From Treponema sp. (lineage in GTDB: Bacteria; Spirochaetota; Spirochaetia; Treponematales; Treponemataceae): 64,000 nucleotides of DNA. The translations under genes were made by a program, and so were the position numbers. Position 1 is the first letter of the stretch. Every line of letters starts with the position of its first letter. Below, piece after piece: positions 1 to 8,401 of the stretch. The stretch spans positions 35,034 through 99,033 of the forward strand of contig JAGCDP010000013.1 of NCBI GenBank assembly GCA_017651065.1, given 5' to 3'. The notes under the pieces are model-generated. The model searched no databases, had not been told where the DNA came from, and worked only from the letters and a program-made list of their open reading frames with translations.

Positions 1-1
1 A

Positions 2-277
2 AAATTACTCACACTGCCGTTTGATATTGTAAAAATCAATAAGGAATTTATTGACGAAATAGAAGATCCTTTGAACGAGACTCTTGTATTAGATACAATT
101 CATATGCTCAAGGCACTTAATAAAAAGATTCTTTTAGAAGGCATAGAAACAGAATATCGCGCCCAGCAGTTTGTTGAACTTAAATGCGGAAACGATAATG
201 CCTGCGATTATCTTCAGGGCTTCTACTTTTCAAAGCCGCTTCCTCAAGCAGAATTTGTTAAGTTTCTTAAAAAGTGA
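2..277 (+). CDS. EAL-domain cyclic-di-GMP phosphodiesterase, C-terminal fragment (5' end outside window)
   Basis: The frame is open from base 2, so this is the last ~91 residues of a longer protein. The fragment reads LPFDIVKINKEFI, then LEGIET, then DYLQGFYFSKPLP. These match the conserved C-terminal half of EAL domains (usual forms FD.iKID..fv, AEGVET and QGyyfskPlp). EAL proteins hydrolyse cyclic di-GMP to pGpG and so lower this second messenger, which controls motility and attachment. The conserved Glu of the EG.E loop, a metal-site residue in the family, is present, so nothing suggests decay. The EAL signature itself and any sensory or GGDEF domain lie upstream and cannot be judged. The TTG at 71 is not a real start, because the homology continues upstream of it. 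The gene ends 12 bases before dut. Confidence 0.85.
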   Translation, partial: KLLTLPFDIVKINKEFIDEIEDPLNETLVLDTIHMLKALNKKILLEGIETEYRAQQFVELKCGNDNACDYLQGFYFSKPLPQAEFVKFLKK

Positions 278-283
278 TATAGT
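255..283 (+). promoter_or_regulatory. Putative dut promoter
   Basis: TTGTTA at 255-260 and TATAGT at 278-283 are separated by 17 bases. The -35 lies inside the 3' end of the EAL gene. The -10 ends 6 bases before the dut ATG and no Shine-Dalgarno sequence is present, so transcription would start at or next to the start codon. A second TATAGT directly abuts the ATG (284-289). Confidence 0.5.
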
Positions 284-289
284 TATAGT

Positions 290-730
290 ATGAATATTAT
301 TGAAGTAAAAGTTGTTGCCTCTGAAGGAGCAGTTATTCCTTCTTATAAAACAGATGGTGCTGCCGGTGCAGATGTTTGTGCTTTATTAAAGGAACCGGTA
401 ACAATTGCAAGCGGTTCTTTTGCAATGATTCCAACAGGACTTTTTTTTGAAATTCCTCAAGGGTATGAAATTCAGGTTCGTCCACGTTCCGGTCTTGCAG
501 CTAAAAATGGAATTACAGTATTAAATACTCCAGGTACTATAGACAGCGATTATCGTGGTGAACTTAAAATTATTCTTATTAATCTTGGAAAAGATGATTT
601 TGTTGTAAATAACGGGGAACGAATTGCTCAGATTATATTAAGCCCTGTTACAGTTGCAGCTTTTAAAATTACAGATTCTTTATCGAGCACCGAAAGAGGA
701 GAAAAGGGGTTTGGGTCAACCGGAGTCTAA
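290..730 (+). CDS. dut: dUTP diphosphatase (dUTPase), trimeric type
   Basis: This 146-residue protein has the normal length for trimeric dUTPase and all five family motifs in order: AGADV near residue 25, RPRSGLA at 64-70, GTIDSDYRGE at 82-91, GERIAQ near 110-116, and the glycine-rich tail RGEKGFGSTG near 136-145. The enzyme hydrolyses dUTP to dUMP and pyrophosphate, which keeps uracil out of DNA and supplies the precursor for dTMP. The catalytic Asp of motif III and the P-loop-like tail are present, so it should be active. The ATG has no upstream Shine-Dalgarno sequence, but a promoter-like pair ends 6 bases before it. The lptF frame begins inside its 3' end. Confidence 0.95.
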   Translation: MNIIEVKVVASEGAVIPSYKTDGAAGADVCALLKEPVTIASGSFAMIPTGLFFEIPQGYEIQVRPRSGLAAKNGITVLNTPGTIDSDYRGELKIILINLGKDDFVVNNGERIAQIILSPVTVAAFKITDSLSSTERGEKGFGSTGV

Positions 731-1850
731 GCCTTCCGCTCTTGGAAGAAGAATTTTAATTAAATATCTCTACAGGGAGCTCTTTTATTATTTCCTTATC
801 TGCTTTGCTTTTTTGTTTGTTGTTTTTTTTGCAAATCAGATTCTTTTAATCGGCGAAGACATGCTTTCTAAACGCGCACCTTTTAAAGATGTAGCAAAAA
901 TAATGATTTACAGTATGCCCGCTCTTATTGCACAGTCGGCTCCGTTTGCAACTCTTGTAGGATTTTTAATGTGTCTTGGACGCATGGCAAGCGATAATGA
1001 AATTTTGATTTTCAGAGCTTCGGGCTTCAGCTTCAGGTCAATTCTGGGCCCGGTTCTTGTGCTTGGCATGGCAATTTCGCTTATTTCTTTTTTTGTAAAT
1101 GATTACCTTCTGCCGCTTGGAACAATCAAGTACAATCAGCTTTACCGCCAGATAATGAGGTCGAATCCTACTGTTGTTTTGGAACCTAACAGTGTAAAAC
1201 AAATCGGCAGCTCTACCGTTGTAATAGGCGATGTAGATGACTCAAAGGTTTCTGATATTATTTTCTTTACAAAACGCGATTCAGACGAGGAAACAATAAT
1301 TGTTGCAGGTGAGTCTGTCCTTGTCGGAGCAAAAAATCAGGGTGTGCTTTTGCAGCTTGATATGTCTGAATCTATGATGACAACTTTTGACCTTAATGAT
1401 TTTTCAAATTACGATGTGCTTTCGGCAGAAAAAACAGTCCTTAATATTTTTGATTCAGTTATTACGGGCAGAAGCGGCAAGAATCCGCGTGAGATGACTT
1501 TTTATGATTTACGAAAAGAAATACTTTCTATGAAAGCAGATCCTGATGAAGATGTTCTTCGTATAAATACCTGGATGATGGAATATTATAAAAAGTTTGC
1601 AATTCCGTTTGGTTCAATCTTTTTTGCGTTCCTTGCTTTTTCAATTGCGTTTTTGTTCGGTAAGCATAACGGTCTTACAATGGGACTTTTTACCGGTATA
1701 ATAATCTGTGTTCTTTATTGGGCAATGCAGATTTCGGGGCAGCTTCTGGTTACGCGTGTAAACATGGATGCGTTCCTTTGTATATGGGTGCCTAATATTT
1801 TGATTGCAGTAATTGCAGTGCTTTTGAGCGTTAATCTTATAAGGAAATAG
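711..1850 (+). CDS. lptF: LptF/LptG-family permease (first of pair)
   Basis: This is an inner-membrane permease of the YjgP/YjgQ family. In Gram-negative bacteria it extracts LPS or a related glycolipid from the inner membrane together with the LptB ATPase. Three hydrophobic segments precede a soluble beta-rich region (roughly residues 125-270), and three more follow at the C-terminus, the standard LptF/G layout. The stretch around PALIAQSAPFATLVGFLMCLGRM is characteristic. The frame is open from further upstream inside dut. I chose the TTG at 711 because AGGAG (697-701) lies 9 bases before it and the protein then starts just before the first membrane segment. It would overlap dut by 20 bases, suggesting coupled translation. 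lptG follows after 9 bases. Confidence 0.85.
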   Translation: MGQPESKPSALGRRILIKYLYRELFYYFLICFAFLFVVFFANQILLIGEDMLSKRAPFKDVAKIMIYSMPALIAQSAPFATLVGFLMCLGRMASDNEILIFRASGFSFRSILGPVLVLGMAISLISFFVNDYLLPLGTIKYNQLYRQIMRSNPTVVLEPNSVKQIGSSTVVIGDVDDSKVSDIIFFTKRDSDEETIIVAGESVLVGAKNQGVLLQLDMSESMMTTFDLNDFSNYDVLSAEKTVLNIFDSVITGRSGKNPREMTFYDLRKEILSMKADPDEDVLRINTWMMEYYKKFAIPFGSIFFAFLAFSIAFLFGKHNGLTMGLFTGIIICVLYWAMQISGQLLVTRVNMDAFLCIWVPNILIAVIAVLLSVNLIRK

Positions 1851-1859
1851 GGGGGAGCA

Positions 1860-2936
1860 ATGAAATTTGTTGAATACGTTCTGCGAAAGCTTATTCCATT
1901 TTTTATTGTTTCTCTTATTTTCATAGCACTTATTCTGAATCTTGTAGATTTGTTCATGAATATTTCGCGTTACCTTGAAATGAATGCTCCAGGTAAGGAA
2001 GTATTCCGTGTAATGATTTTGTATATTCCAAAAACAATCTGGTATGCAGCGCCAATTGCTTTTCTTTTTTCGGTAACTTACATTCTTAGTGATTTATATG
2101 CAAAGAACGAAATGGAAGCACTTTTTGCATCCGGAGTTTCGTTGTTCAGATTTGTTCTGCCTGTTTTAATTACAGGAGCGCTTCTTTCTATTGGAATGTT
2201 TTTCCTTGAAGATAAGCTTGTTGTAAATACGCTGGAACAAAAAACAGCGCTGCAGAAAAAACTGCTTGACCAGGAAGAATCTGCAAATAATGATAATATT
2301 GTTGTTCTTTCAGATTCAGGAAGGATTATTTACAAGGCACGCCGTTACCGCGATTCTGCAAAAAGACTCGAAAATGTATACTTTGTAATTCGTGATGAAA
2401 ACAAAACTCTTCAGGCAATCATTCACGCAAACCAGGCATTGTGGAACGAAGAAAAACTTGTCTGGGAACTTGAAGATGCTGTTCAGTTTGTAAATAATGG
2501 CGAAAGTCTTGAAAAAACTTCTGTGTATGATGAATTTAAATCGCTGCTTACAGAAAGTTATGAAATATTCAGAAAGAATACTGTTGATGTTGCAAGTGTA
2601 AATGCGGCAGACGCAAAGGTTTATATAAATCATCTTAAAAAAGCCGGGCTTCCTTATAACGAGCCTCTTTCTGTATACTATAAGAAGTTTGCTTTTCCGT
2701 TTATTCTTTTTATAGCGGCTTTTCTTGCGGTTGGAGTAACAGGAAAAACAAGAAAGAATGTTCTTTTAATAAGTTTGTCACTTTCTATTGCCGCAGTTGT
2801 TTTATTTTATGTATTCCAGATGGCAACAATGGTACTTGCAAAAACTGGAGTTATTACTCCGTTTATGGGGGCCTGGTTGCCGGATATAGTGTTCTTGTTT
2901 ATAGCAGGAGTGCTGTTAAAATTCAGCAGGACGTAG
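1860..2936 (+). CDS. lptG: LptF/LptG-family permease (second of pair)
   Basis: A 358-residue paralogue of the preceding permease with the same plan: three N-terminal membrane segments, a periplasmic beta-jellyroll region (about residues 130-260) and three C-terminal segments. LptF and LptG form a heterodimer in the LptB2FG transporter, and tandem lptFG genes are the rule. A strong purine-rich site (GGGGGAG) lies just before the ATG, and the gap from lptF is 9 bases, so the two are co-transcribed. Treponemes generally lack canonical LPS, so the cargo may be another outer-membrane glycolipid. That is inference. Which of the two is F and which is G is assigned by gene order only. Confidence 0.85.
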   Translation: MKFVEYVLRKLIPFFIVSLIFIALILNLVDLFMNISRYLEMNAPGKEVFRVMILYIPKTIWYAAPIAFLFSVTYILSDLYAKNEMEALFASGVSLFRFVLPVLITGALLSIGMFFLEDKLVVNTLEQKTALQKKLLDQEESANNDNIVVLSDSGRIIYKARRYRDSAKRLENVYFVIRDENKTLQAIIHANQALWNEEKLVWELEDAVQFVNNGESLEKTSVYDEFKSLLTESYEIFRKNTVDVASVNAADAKVYINHLKKAGLPYNEPLSVYYKKFAFPFILFIAAFLAVGVTGKTRKNVLLISLSLSIAAVVLFYVFQMATMVLAKTGVITPFMGAWLPDIVFLFIAGVLLKFSRT

Positions 2937-2946
2937 AGAATTAATC

Positions 2947-3020
2947 GTCATTGCGAGCGAAGCGTGGCAATCCACGTACAAAAAGTGGATTGCTTCGTCG
3001 TTACACTCCTCGCAATGACA
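2947..3020 (+). repeat. Family A palindromic element, inverted pair
   Basis: Two inverted copies of a GTCATTGCGAG...GCAATCCA unit: GTCATTGCGAGCGAAGCGTG with GCAATCCA, then its approximate reverse complement ending CTCGCAATGACA. The element can fold as a long imperfect hairpin between lptG and tgt, and ends 13 bases before the tgt ATG. Related units recur near 4165, 19112, 34395, 35336 and 61365. Confidence 0.85.
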
Positions 3021-3033
3021 CATTGGAGAAATT

Positions 3034-4164
3034 ATGACATCAATTTTTGACATACACCACAAATCCTCAGACGGCAAAGCGCGTACTGGTGTGCTTCATC
3101 TTCCGCATGGAGATGTACAGACTCCTGTATTCATGCCTGTTGGAACAAACGCAACTGTAAAGGCAATGCCAAATGATTTTCTGAATGAAATTAAATTCGA
3201 AATTATTCTTGCAAATACATATCATCTTTTTTTACGTCCGGGTGCAGATTTAATTCAGGAAGCTGGTGGACTTCACGGTTTTTCTAAATGGGACAAGAAC
3301 TTTCTTACAGACTCAGGCGGTTTTCAGGTTTTTTCTTTGAGTAAGCTTCGTAAGATTACAGATGAAGGCGTAAAGTTTCAAAGCAACATAGACGGAAGCT
3401 ACCATATGTTTACTCCCGAAAATGTTGTGCAGACTCAAGTTAAGTTTAATTCCGATATTCAAATGCAGCTTGATGTTTGTACAGGCTATGATGAAACACG
3501 CAAGGCTGCAGAAAAGGCGTTACGTATTACAAGTGACTGGCTTGTTCGTGCAAAAAAAGAATGGGAGCAGGCACAGGCAAACGGCTATAAAGGTATTTTG
3601 TTCCCGATTGTTCAGGGACACTTTAGCGAAGACCTGCGCCGCCAGAGTGCAGAGTTTGTTTCGTCGCTTGACCTTCCGGGAATTGCAATTGGAGGCCTTA
3701 GTGTAGGGGAGCCTCATGATGAGTTTGTTCACTTCATGAATTACACCTGTCAGTATCTGCCGGAAGAAAAGCCTAAATATGTAATGGGTATTGGTACTCC
3801 GGAGTATATATTGGACGCGGTGGCAGCCGGTGTAGATATGTTTGACTGTGTGCTTCCAACAAGAAATGCCCGAAACGGCTCATATTTTACCCGCAAAGGC
3901 AATCTTTCTATAAAACAGGAGCGTTTTACTCATGATTTTGGCCCTGTAGACCCTGAATGTAATTGTAAAGTTTGCCGCACTTATTCCCGAAGTTATTTAA
4001 GACATCTTTTTAAGGAACAGGAAATCCTTAGCTGTATACTTGCGTCATACCATAACCTGTATTTTTTACAGAATATGATGTATGAAATACGTCAGGCCAT
4101 TACAAAGGATAGGTTTGAAGAATATAAGAGGAATTTTCTGGAGAAGTTTAATCAGGGAGTTTAG
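3034..4164 (+). CDS. tgt: tRNA-guanine transglycosylase (queuine/preQ1 tRNA-ribosyltransferase)
   Basis: A 376-residue protein of normal length. It exchanges G34 of tRNAs with GUN anticodons (Asp, Asn, His, Tyr) for preQ1 in queuosine synthesis. The substrate-binding motif DSGGFQVFS starts at Asp93 and the nucleophile is Asp271 in FDCVLPTRNARNG. The zinc site is Cys309, Cys311, Cys314 and His340. GGLSVGEP, which contacts the base, is also present. GGAG precedes the ATG at good spacing, only a few bases beyond the palindromic element. The stop codon touches another element whose hairpin is followed by a T-run, probably its terminator. No queA or other queuosine gene is seen nearby. Confidence 0.97.
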   Translation: MTSIFDIHHKSSDGKARTGVLHLPHGDVQTPVFMPVGTNATVKAMPNDFLNEIKFEIILANTYHLFLRPGADLIQEAGGLHGFSKWDKNFLTDSGGFQVFSLSKLRKITDEGVKFQSNIDGSYHMFTPENVVQTQVKFNSDIQMQLDVCTGYDETRKAAEKALRITSDWLVRAKKEWEQAQANGYKGILFPIVQGHFSEDLRRQSAEFVSSLDLPGIAIGGLSVGEPHDEFVHFMNYTCQYLPEEKPKYVMGIGTPEYILDAVAAGVDMFDCVLPTRNARNGSYFTRKGNLSIKQERFTHDFGPVDPECNCKVCRTYSRSYLRHLFKEQEILSCILASYHNLYFLQNMMYEIRQAITKDRFEEYKRNFLEKFNQGV

Positions 4165-4232
4165 TGGATTGCCACGCCCTGCGGGCTCGCAATGACGTCA
4201 TTGCGAGCGTGGCGAAGCAATCCATTTTTTTT
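4165..4232 (+). terminator. Family A element doubling as the tgt terminator
   Basis: TGGATTGCcacg...ctcgcaatgacgtcattgcgag...GCAATCCA forms an extended inverted repeat directly after the tgt stop. It is followed by eight T residues (4225-4232), the form of a Rho-independent terminator. The Shine-Dalgarno sequence of the next gene (GGAGG) follows at once. It is a palindromic-element copy that appears to serve as terminator; termination itself is inferred. Confidence 0.6.
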
Positions 4233-4243
4233 GGAGGTATATT

Positions 4244-5725
4244 ATGAAAAAAATATTTCTTTTTCTTTTAATATTCAGTTTATTTGGTTTTTGTTTTGCC
4301 CAGGAGGATGTGGACGATGATACACCAACTGTTGTTGCATCAAAAGGCGGTTATGCCGAAGTTCCTCCTGCAAAGCGCCCAAAGCCTATAGATAAAGAAA
4401 AGGCTGCTGCTGCTGCCGAAAAGGATGAAACTCCACAAGACGAAGAAAATAATCGTAATACAATCCGCTATGGTGTTCCTTCTGAAATTTCGACTTTGCT
4501 CGACACGCTCTTAAAAAATGAGGACCCTCGTTTTACAGAAGAAATTTATGATTTGTTTCAGGTAACAAAAAGCTCTGTAATCAAGGAAAAGGTTTTAAAA
4601 TATTTTACAAAAGCCGAAGACCCTTGTCTTGAAGATTATGCAGTAGACCTTTTGAACGATCCCTATGATGAAACAAGTGCAGTAGTAAAAGCAACTTTCC
4701 AGTATGTAAGTGCTGTAAAAACTACTGCCGCAATTCCTGCTGTAATTACACTTATCGAAAGTGAAAACGAAAATTATTTTAATGATGCAATTGCAACACT
4801 TGGAGACATTGGCGGCCCTGAAGAAGCAATGTTCCTTGTTGAATATCTTGAACGCGAAGATTTAAGTGATGCTCAGCGACAGACCCTTATGCGTAACTGC
4901 GGTAAGATGCATGCTGTAGAAACATGGGACAAGCTTGTAGATATTCTTGATAATGATGATGAAAACACTTTTGTAAGAATGTATGCCGCAGAAAGTCTTG
5001 GACTTATGGAAGTAGAAAAATCTGTTCCAATTCTTGTAGCACATTTTGATGAAACAGATCCAAACCTGCGCCAGTATGTAATAAAAGGTCTAAGTCATTT
5101 CCCGAATGTTGTAGAAGCTAAGGCAACAGTAATTCAGGGAATTCGTGATGAATACTGGCGAGTAAGACAGGAAGCAATCCGTACAGTTAAAGAAAATGAT
5201 ACAAAAGATGCAGTTCCTTATTTGATTTACCGTGTAAAAAATGATGCCGAAAAGGTTATCAAAGAAGAAAGCTATGCCGCAATTGCTGCTTTGAATACAG
5301 ATGAAGGTAATGATTTTTTAATTACTCAGCTTAATGATAAAAAAGTAGCAGACGGAACAAAAAAGAAAATTGTAGAAGTTCTGCTTAAAGAAGATCACGC
5401 AGGCGAAAAAGAAATAATTGAACTTGCAAAAACAGTAGCAGAAGATGATAAACGAAAAGATCTTCGTTATGCCATTGCAAAAGAAATGGTAAAGAATTAC
5501 AAGAAATCTTATGACGAAGTTGCAGCTCTTTATTTACAGTCAAAAGATTCAACAACAGTTTCGCTTGGACTTGATATGTACAAACAGAAAAAATCTTCGT
5601 CACTCGAAGCCTACGTAAATACAATTGCCAACGAAAAGAAAAACAGTTCGAATAAAACCCGCGCTCAAAAGTTACTTGGCATTGAAGAAGAGGAAGAAGA
5701 GAATAAAAACGCTGATGCTAAATAA
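4244..5725 (+). CDS. Exported HEAT-repeat protein
   Basis: The first ~20 residues (MKKIFLFLLIFSLFGFCFAQ) are a cleavable signal peptide, followed by an acidic and Lys/Ala/Pro-rich linker to about residue 75. The rest is a run of alpha-helical pairs of about 30-40 residues with the HEAT/PBS-lyase pattern, for example AIATLGDIGGPEEAMFLVE, MYAAESLGLMEVEKSVPILV and VRQEAIRTVKENDTKDAVPYL. Such solenoids are protein-binding scaffolds with no catalytic residues. The C-terminus is very acidic (EEEEEEN). GGAGG precedes the ATG. The site of action should be the periplasm. The partner is unknown and no close functional homologue is recognised. The gene seems to be transcribed alone, between two palindromic elements. 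Confidence 0.75.
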   Translation: MKKIFLFLLIFSLFGFCFAQEDVDDDTPTVVASKGGYAEVPPAKRPKPIDKEKAAAAAEKDETPQDEENNRNTIRYGVPSEISTLLDTLLKNEDPRFTEEIYDLFQVTKSSVIKEKVLKYFTKAEDPCLEDYAVDLLNDPYDETSAVVKATFQYVSAVKTTAAIPAVITLIESENENYFNDAIATLGDIGGPEEAMFLVEYLEREDLSDAQRQTLMRNCGKMHAVETWDKLVDILDNDDENTFVRMYAAESLGLMEVEKSVPILVAHFDETDPNLRQYVIKGLSHFPNVVEAKATVIQGIRDEYWRVRQEAIRTVKENDTKDAVPYLIYRVKNDAEKVIKEESYAAIAALNTDEGNDFLITQLNDKKVADGTKKKIVEVLLKEDHAGEKEIIELAKTVAEDDKRKDLRYAIAKEMVKNYKKSYDEVAALYLQSKDSTTVSLGLDMYKQKKSSSLEAYVNTIANEKKNSSNKTRAQKLLGIEEEEEENKNADAK

Positions 5726-5726
5726 G

Positions 5727-5790
5727 AGATTGTCGGGTCAAGCCCGACAATGACAAAAGAGTGTCATTCCCGGGCTTGACCCGGGAATCT
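5727..5790. repeat. Family B palindromic elements, two in tandem, between convergent genes
   Basis: Two perfect or near-perfect hairpins sit side by side: AGATTGTCGGGTCAAGCCCGACAATGACA and TGTCATTCCCGGGCTTGACCCGGGAATCT. They separate the converging HEAT-repeat and hrpA genes and could terminate transcription from both sides. The same pair occurs inside hrpA (6378-6447) and at the 5' end of lptD (24903-24970). Confidence 0.85.
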
Positions 5791-5791
5791 T

Positions 5792-8401
5792 TTATTCATA
5801 AAGCTTATTCACGAGCGACAGCACACCATTAATCTTCTGTTCTTCCTCGTAGGTAAACTCTACGTTTTCTTCTATAAGCATTTCAAGGCTGTGGTGCGAT
5901 TCGGTAACTGCAGTGTTGAAGCCTCTTGTTACCTTGTACCAGTAGTTGCCGCTTCCGTCATTGTAGAGTGTAATAAAACCGCATTCTTTATTTTTCTGTT
6001 TGGCAATGGCGGTATGCATAATCCAGTCTAAAGAATCTATAAGGCTTTCTTTTCCAACAGGATCATAAATGTTTGCATTAAGCTGGCGGCTCCAGCGCTT
6101 TTCGGCAAGAGGCATAAGATCAAGGTTCTGCACAGCATTTATGATAGTGCCCATTTTTTCGCCATCCATGAGCGGACCATAATTTTTGATTTTTATCTGA
6201 CCGCGCAAGTTCGCACAGGCATTAAGCTTGTTCTTGTCTTTTTCTGTTTTTACAGCAAGTGTTAAATATTCAAGCGGTAAAAGGGCAGTTTTCTTTCCTT
6301 TGATTTTAACTGTTTCAAAAACAAAGTCGCCAAGAGAAAGGACTTCGCCTTGTGGAATGTCATTCCCTGAACGACCATTGTCATTCCCGTGCTTGACACG
6401 GGAATCTCTCTTAGAACGAGATTGTCGGGTCAAGCCCGACAATGACATAGGGCTATCTTCTTCAAACTTCCTTACCGTCTTACAAGCCTTCAGCCGTTCA
6501 AACAGTTTTGGGTTAATAATATCGAGCATTGGTTTTGTTAGGGGAGAAACGCTCATTGCAAAAATGCGCGAGGTTCTTACAATTTCTCCTGCAACTATAA
6601 AAAGCGGATCCTGACGGAACATAACAGAGCCCGGATGAATACATATATGGTCTGCAGTAAGCGAACGGTAATTTTCGCGGCCTGTACGGATACATACAAA
6701 CTGAATCATACCGGCTGCAATACAACAAAGATAATCACTCATGCTGCCTTTGCCTTCTACAATAGGAATGCCCATAGTATCGCCGATTATCTGTCCAAGC
6801 TGGTAGTTTATATTATCAATTTCGGCCATTACCCGTTCATCAAGGTAATTCTTTTTGCAGAACTTTTCGCGGTTATCTGTCTGCTTGTATGCATTAAAAA
6901 GATTTATATAAGTTCCAAAATCTCCCTGCATGTCGCGGAAACGGTGGTGTGCCTTACGTGCTTCCATTTCTTCATTTGCAGGAAGAATGAAAGGAGAATT
7001 TGTACTAAGGAATGCTGCTGCAATCAAGGTTTTATCAAGTACATCCGGGAACCTCATTACAGATTCAACAATAATTCTGCTTATGCGAGGTTCAAGCGGG
7101 AACAAAACCATCATCTTTCCAATTGCTGAAAGTGTGTTGTCGTCGTCCAATGCTCCAAGCATGTGAAGTGTATCTACAGCGCCAATAATTCCTTCGCGGC
7201 CAGGAGAAGCAATAAAATCAAAATCATAAAAATCTGTAATGCCAAGCTCGGCCATTCGAAGAACTACTTCACTTAAGTCTGTGCGGTAGATTTCTTCTGT
7301 TGTATAAAGCGGGCGGGAATCAAAATCTTTACGGCTGTAAAGACGGTAACATGTTCCTTCGTGGGTACGTCCGGCACGACCTTTTCTTTGATTACAGCTT
7401 GCCTTTGAAACAGGAGTTTCGTTTAAGCTTGAAGTAAAGGTTCGCGGGCTGTAGAAGTTCAACTTTGCAAGACCGGAATCAATTACTGTAGTTATGTCAT
7501 GAATTGTAACAGAAGTTTCTGCAATGTTTGTTGTTACAATTACTTTTTTCTTACCGGCAGGAGGATCATCAAAAACACGTTCCTGTTCTTCTTTTGCAAG
7601 CCTTCCATATAATGGCAGAATATGAAGCTGACGGCTGAAAGGGCAATGTAAAAGTCGTTCAACACAATCCTTAATGATTTTTTCACCGGGAAGGAAAATA
7701 AGTATTCCGCCGTTAATATCACTTCCTTCATCGTTATCTAAAACTCGGTCTACAGTTGCACAGATTTTTGAAAGTAAAATATCGCAGCCTGCTTCTGTTG
7801 CAGTTGTAGCGCCGCCTTGAATAGGGTCGTATATTACGCTAACCGGATAAGTAATTGTGTCTATAGAAACAATAGGTGCATTGTCAAAATATTCACTGAA
7901 CGCCTGAGTATTCATTGTTGCAGAAGAAACAATAACATGAAAGTCGGAACGTTCACGAAGCACTCGTTTAAGAAGGCCCAGAATAAAATCAATATTTAAA
8001 CTTCTTTCATGAGCTTCATCAACCATAACAACGCTGTATTTACTGAGCCACGGATCAAGCTTCATTTCCTGAAGTAAGATTCCGTCTGTCATAATTTTAA
8101 TGCGGGTGTCTGCGCCTGTATTATCTTCAAAACGCATCTTGTAACCGACGAGTCCCGGGTAAGGAGTGTTCATCTGTTTTGCAATGAATTCACTTACGCT
8201 AAGGGCAGCAATTCGTCGTGGCTGTGTTACTGCAATCATTCCGTTTGTAGCATAGCCTGCTTCATATAAAATAACCGGAATCTGTGTAGTTTTACCCGAA
8301 CCTGTAGGACTTTCAACAATTACAACTTTGTTTTGTTCCATACAGTCAAGGATTTTTTGTTTCTGTTCATAAACGGGCAGTGACTTATAATCTATTGCCA
8401 T
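5792..8401 (-). CDS. DEAH-box ATP-dependent RNA helicase, HrpA/HrpB-like
   Basis: An 869-residue superfamily 2 helicase with every core motif: GSGKTTQ (34-40, Walker A), TQPRR (59-63), DEAH (128-131), SAT (160-162), TNIAETSVTI (motif V) and QRKGRAGR (motif VI). The helicase core is followed by the winged-helix, ratchet and OB-fold regions typical of DEAH RNA helicases. Bacterial members act in mRNA processing and rescue of stalled ribosomes. It is shorter than E. coli HrpA (about 1300 residues). Residues ~652-675 (SMSLSGLTRQSRSKRDSRVK and following) are encoded by a family B palindromic element inserted in frame. The ATG overlaps the stop of the CapA-like gene by 10 bases, so the two are translationally coupled. 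Confidence 0.9.
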   Translation of the reverse strand: MAIDYKSLPVYEQKQKILDCMEQNKVVIVESPTGSGKTTQIPVILYEAGYATNGMIAVTQPRRIAALSVSEFIAKQMNTPYPGLVGYKMRFEDNTGADTRIKIMTDGILLQEMKLDPWLSKYSVVMVDEAHERSLNIDFILGLLKRVLRERSDFHVIVSSATMNTQAFSEYFDNAPIVSIDTITYPVSVIYDPIQGGATTATEAGCDILLSKICATVDRVLDNDEGSDINGGILIFLPGEKIIKDCVERLLHCPFSRQLHILPLYGRLAKEEQERVFDDPPAGKKKVIVTTNIAETSVTIHDITTVIDSGLAKLNFYSPRTFTSSLNETPVSKASCNQRKGRAGRTHEGTCYRLYSRKDFDSRPLYTTEEIYRTDLSEVVLRMAELGITDFYDFDFIASPGREGIIGAVDTLHMLGALDDDNTLSAIGKMMVLFPLEPRISRIIVESVMRFPDVLDKTLIAAAFLSTNSPFILPANEEMEARKAHHRFRDMQGDFGTYINLFNAYKQTDNREKFCKKNYLDERVMAEIDNINYQLGQIIGDTMGIPIVEGKGSMSDYLCCIAAGMIQFVCIRTGRENYRSLTADHICIHPGSVMFRQDPLFIVAGEIVRTSRIFAMSVSPLTKPMLDIINPKLFERLKACKTVRKFEEDSPMSLSGLTRQSRSKRDSRVKHGNDNGRSGNDIPQGEVLSLGDFVFETVKIKGKKTALLPLEYLTLAVKTEKDKNKLNACANLRGQIKIKNYGPLMDGEKMGTIINAVQNLDLMPLAEKRWSRQLNANIYDPVGKESLIDSLDWIMHTAIAKQKNKECGFITLYNDGSGNYWYKVTRGFNTAVTESHHSLEMLIEENVEFTYEEEQKINGVLSLVNKLYE
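6378..6447. repeat. Family B palindromic pair inside the hrpA-like reading frame
   Basis: TTGTCATTCCCGTGCTTGAC with ACGGGAATCT, then AGATTGTCGGGTCAAGCCCG with ACAATGACAT. This is the same arrangement as the intergenic copy at 5727-5790, but in the opposite order. It keeps the helicase frame open and adds roughly 24 basic, polar residues between the helicase core and the C-terminal OB-like part. A further GTCATTCCC fragment at 6358-6367 suggests the insertion is slightly larger. Confidence 0.85.

Noticed and set aside
71..277. Small independent gene starting with TTG at 71
   Set aside because: The EAL homology continues upstream in the same frame to base 2, so it is a truncated larger gene.
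654..710. Longer N-terminus for LptF starting at 654
   Set aside because: It would translate the dut 3' end in another frame. The AGGAG-TTG at 711 gives a normal N-terminus.
6228..6614. Plus-strand frame within hrpA
   Set aside because: It exists because the palindromic element is open in several frames. It has no ribosome site or homology.
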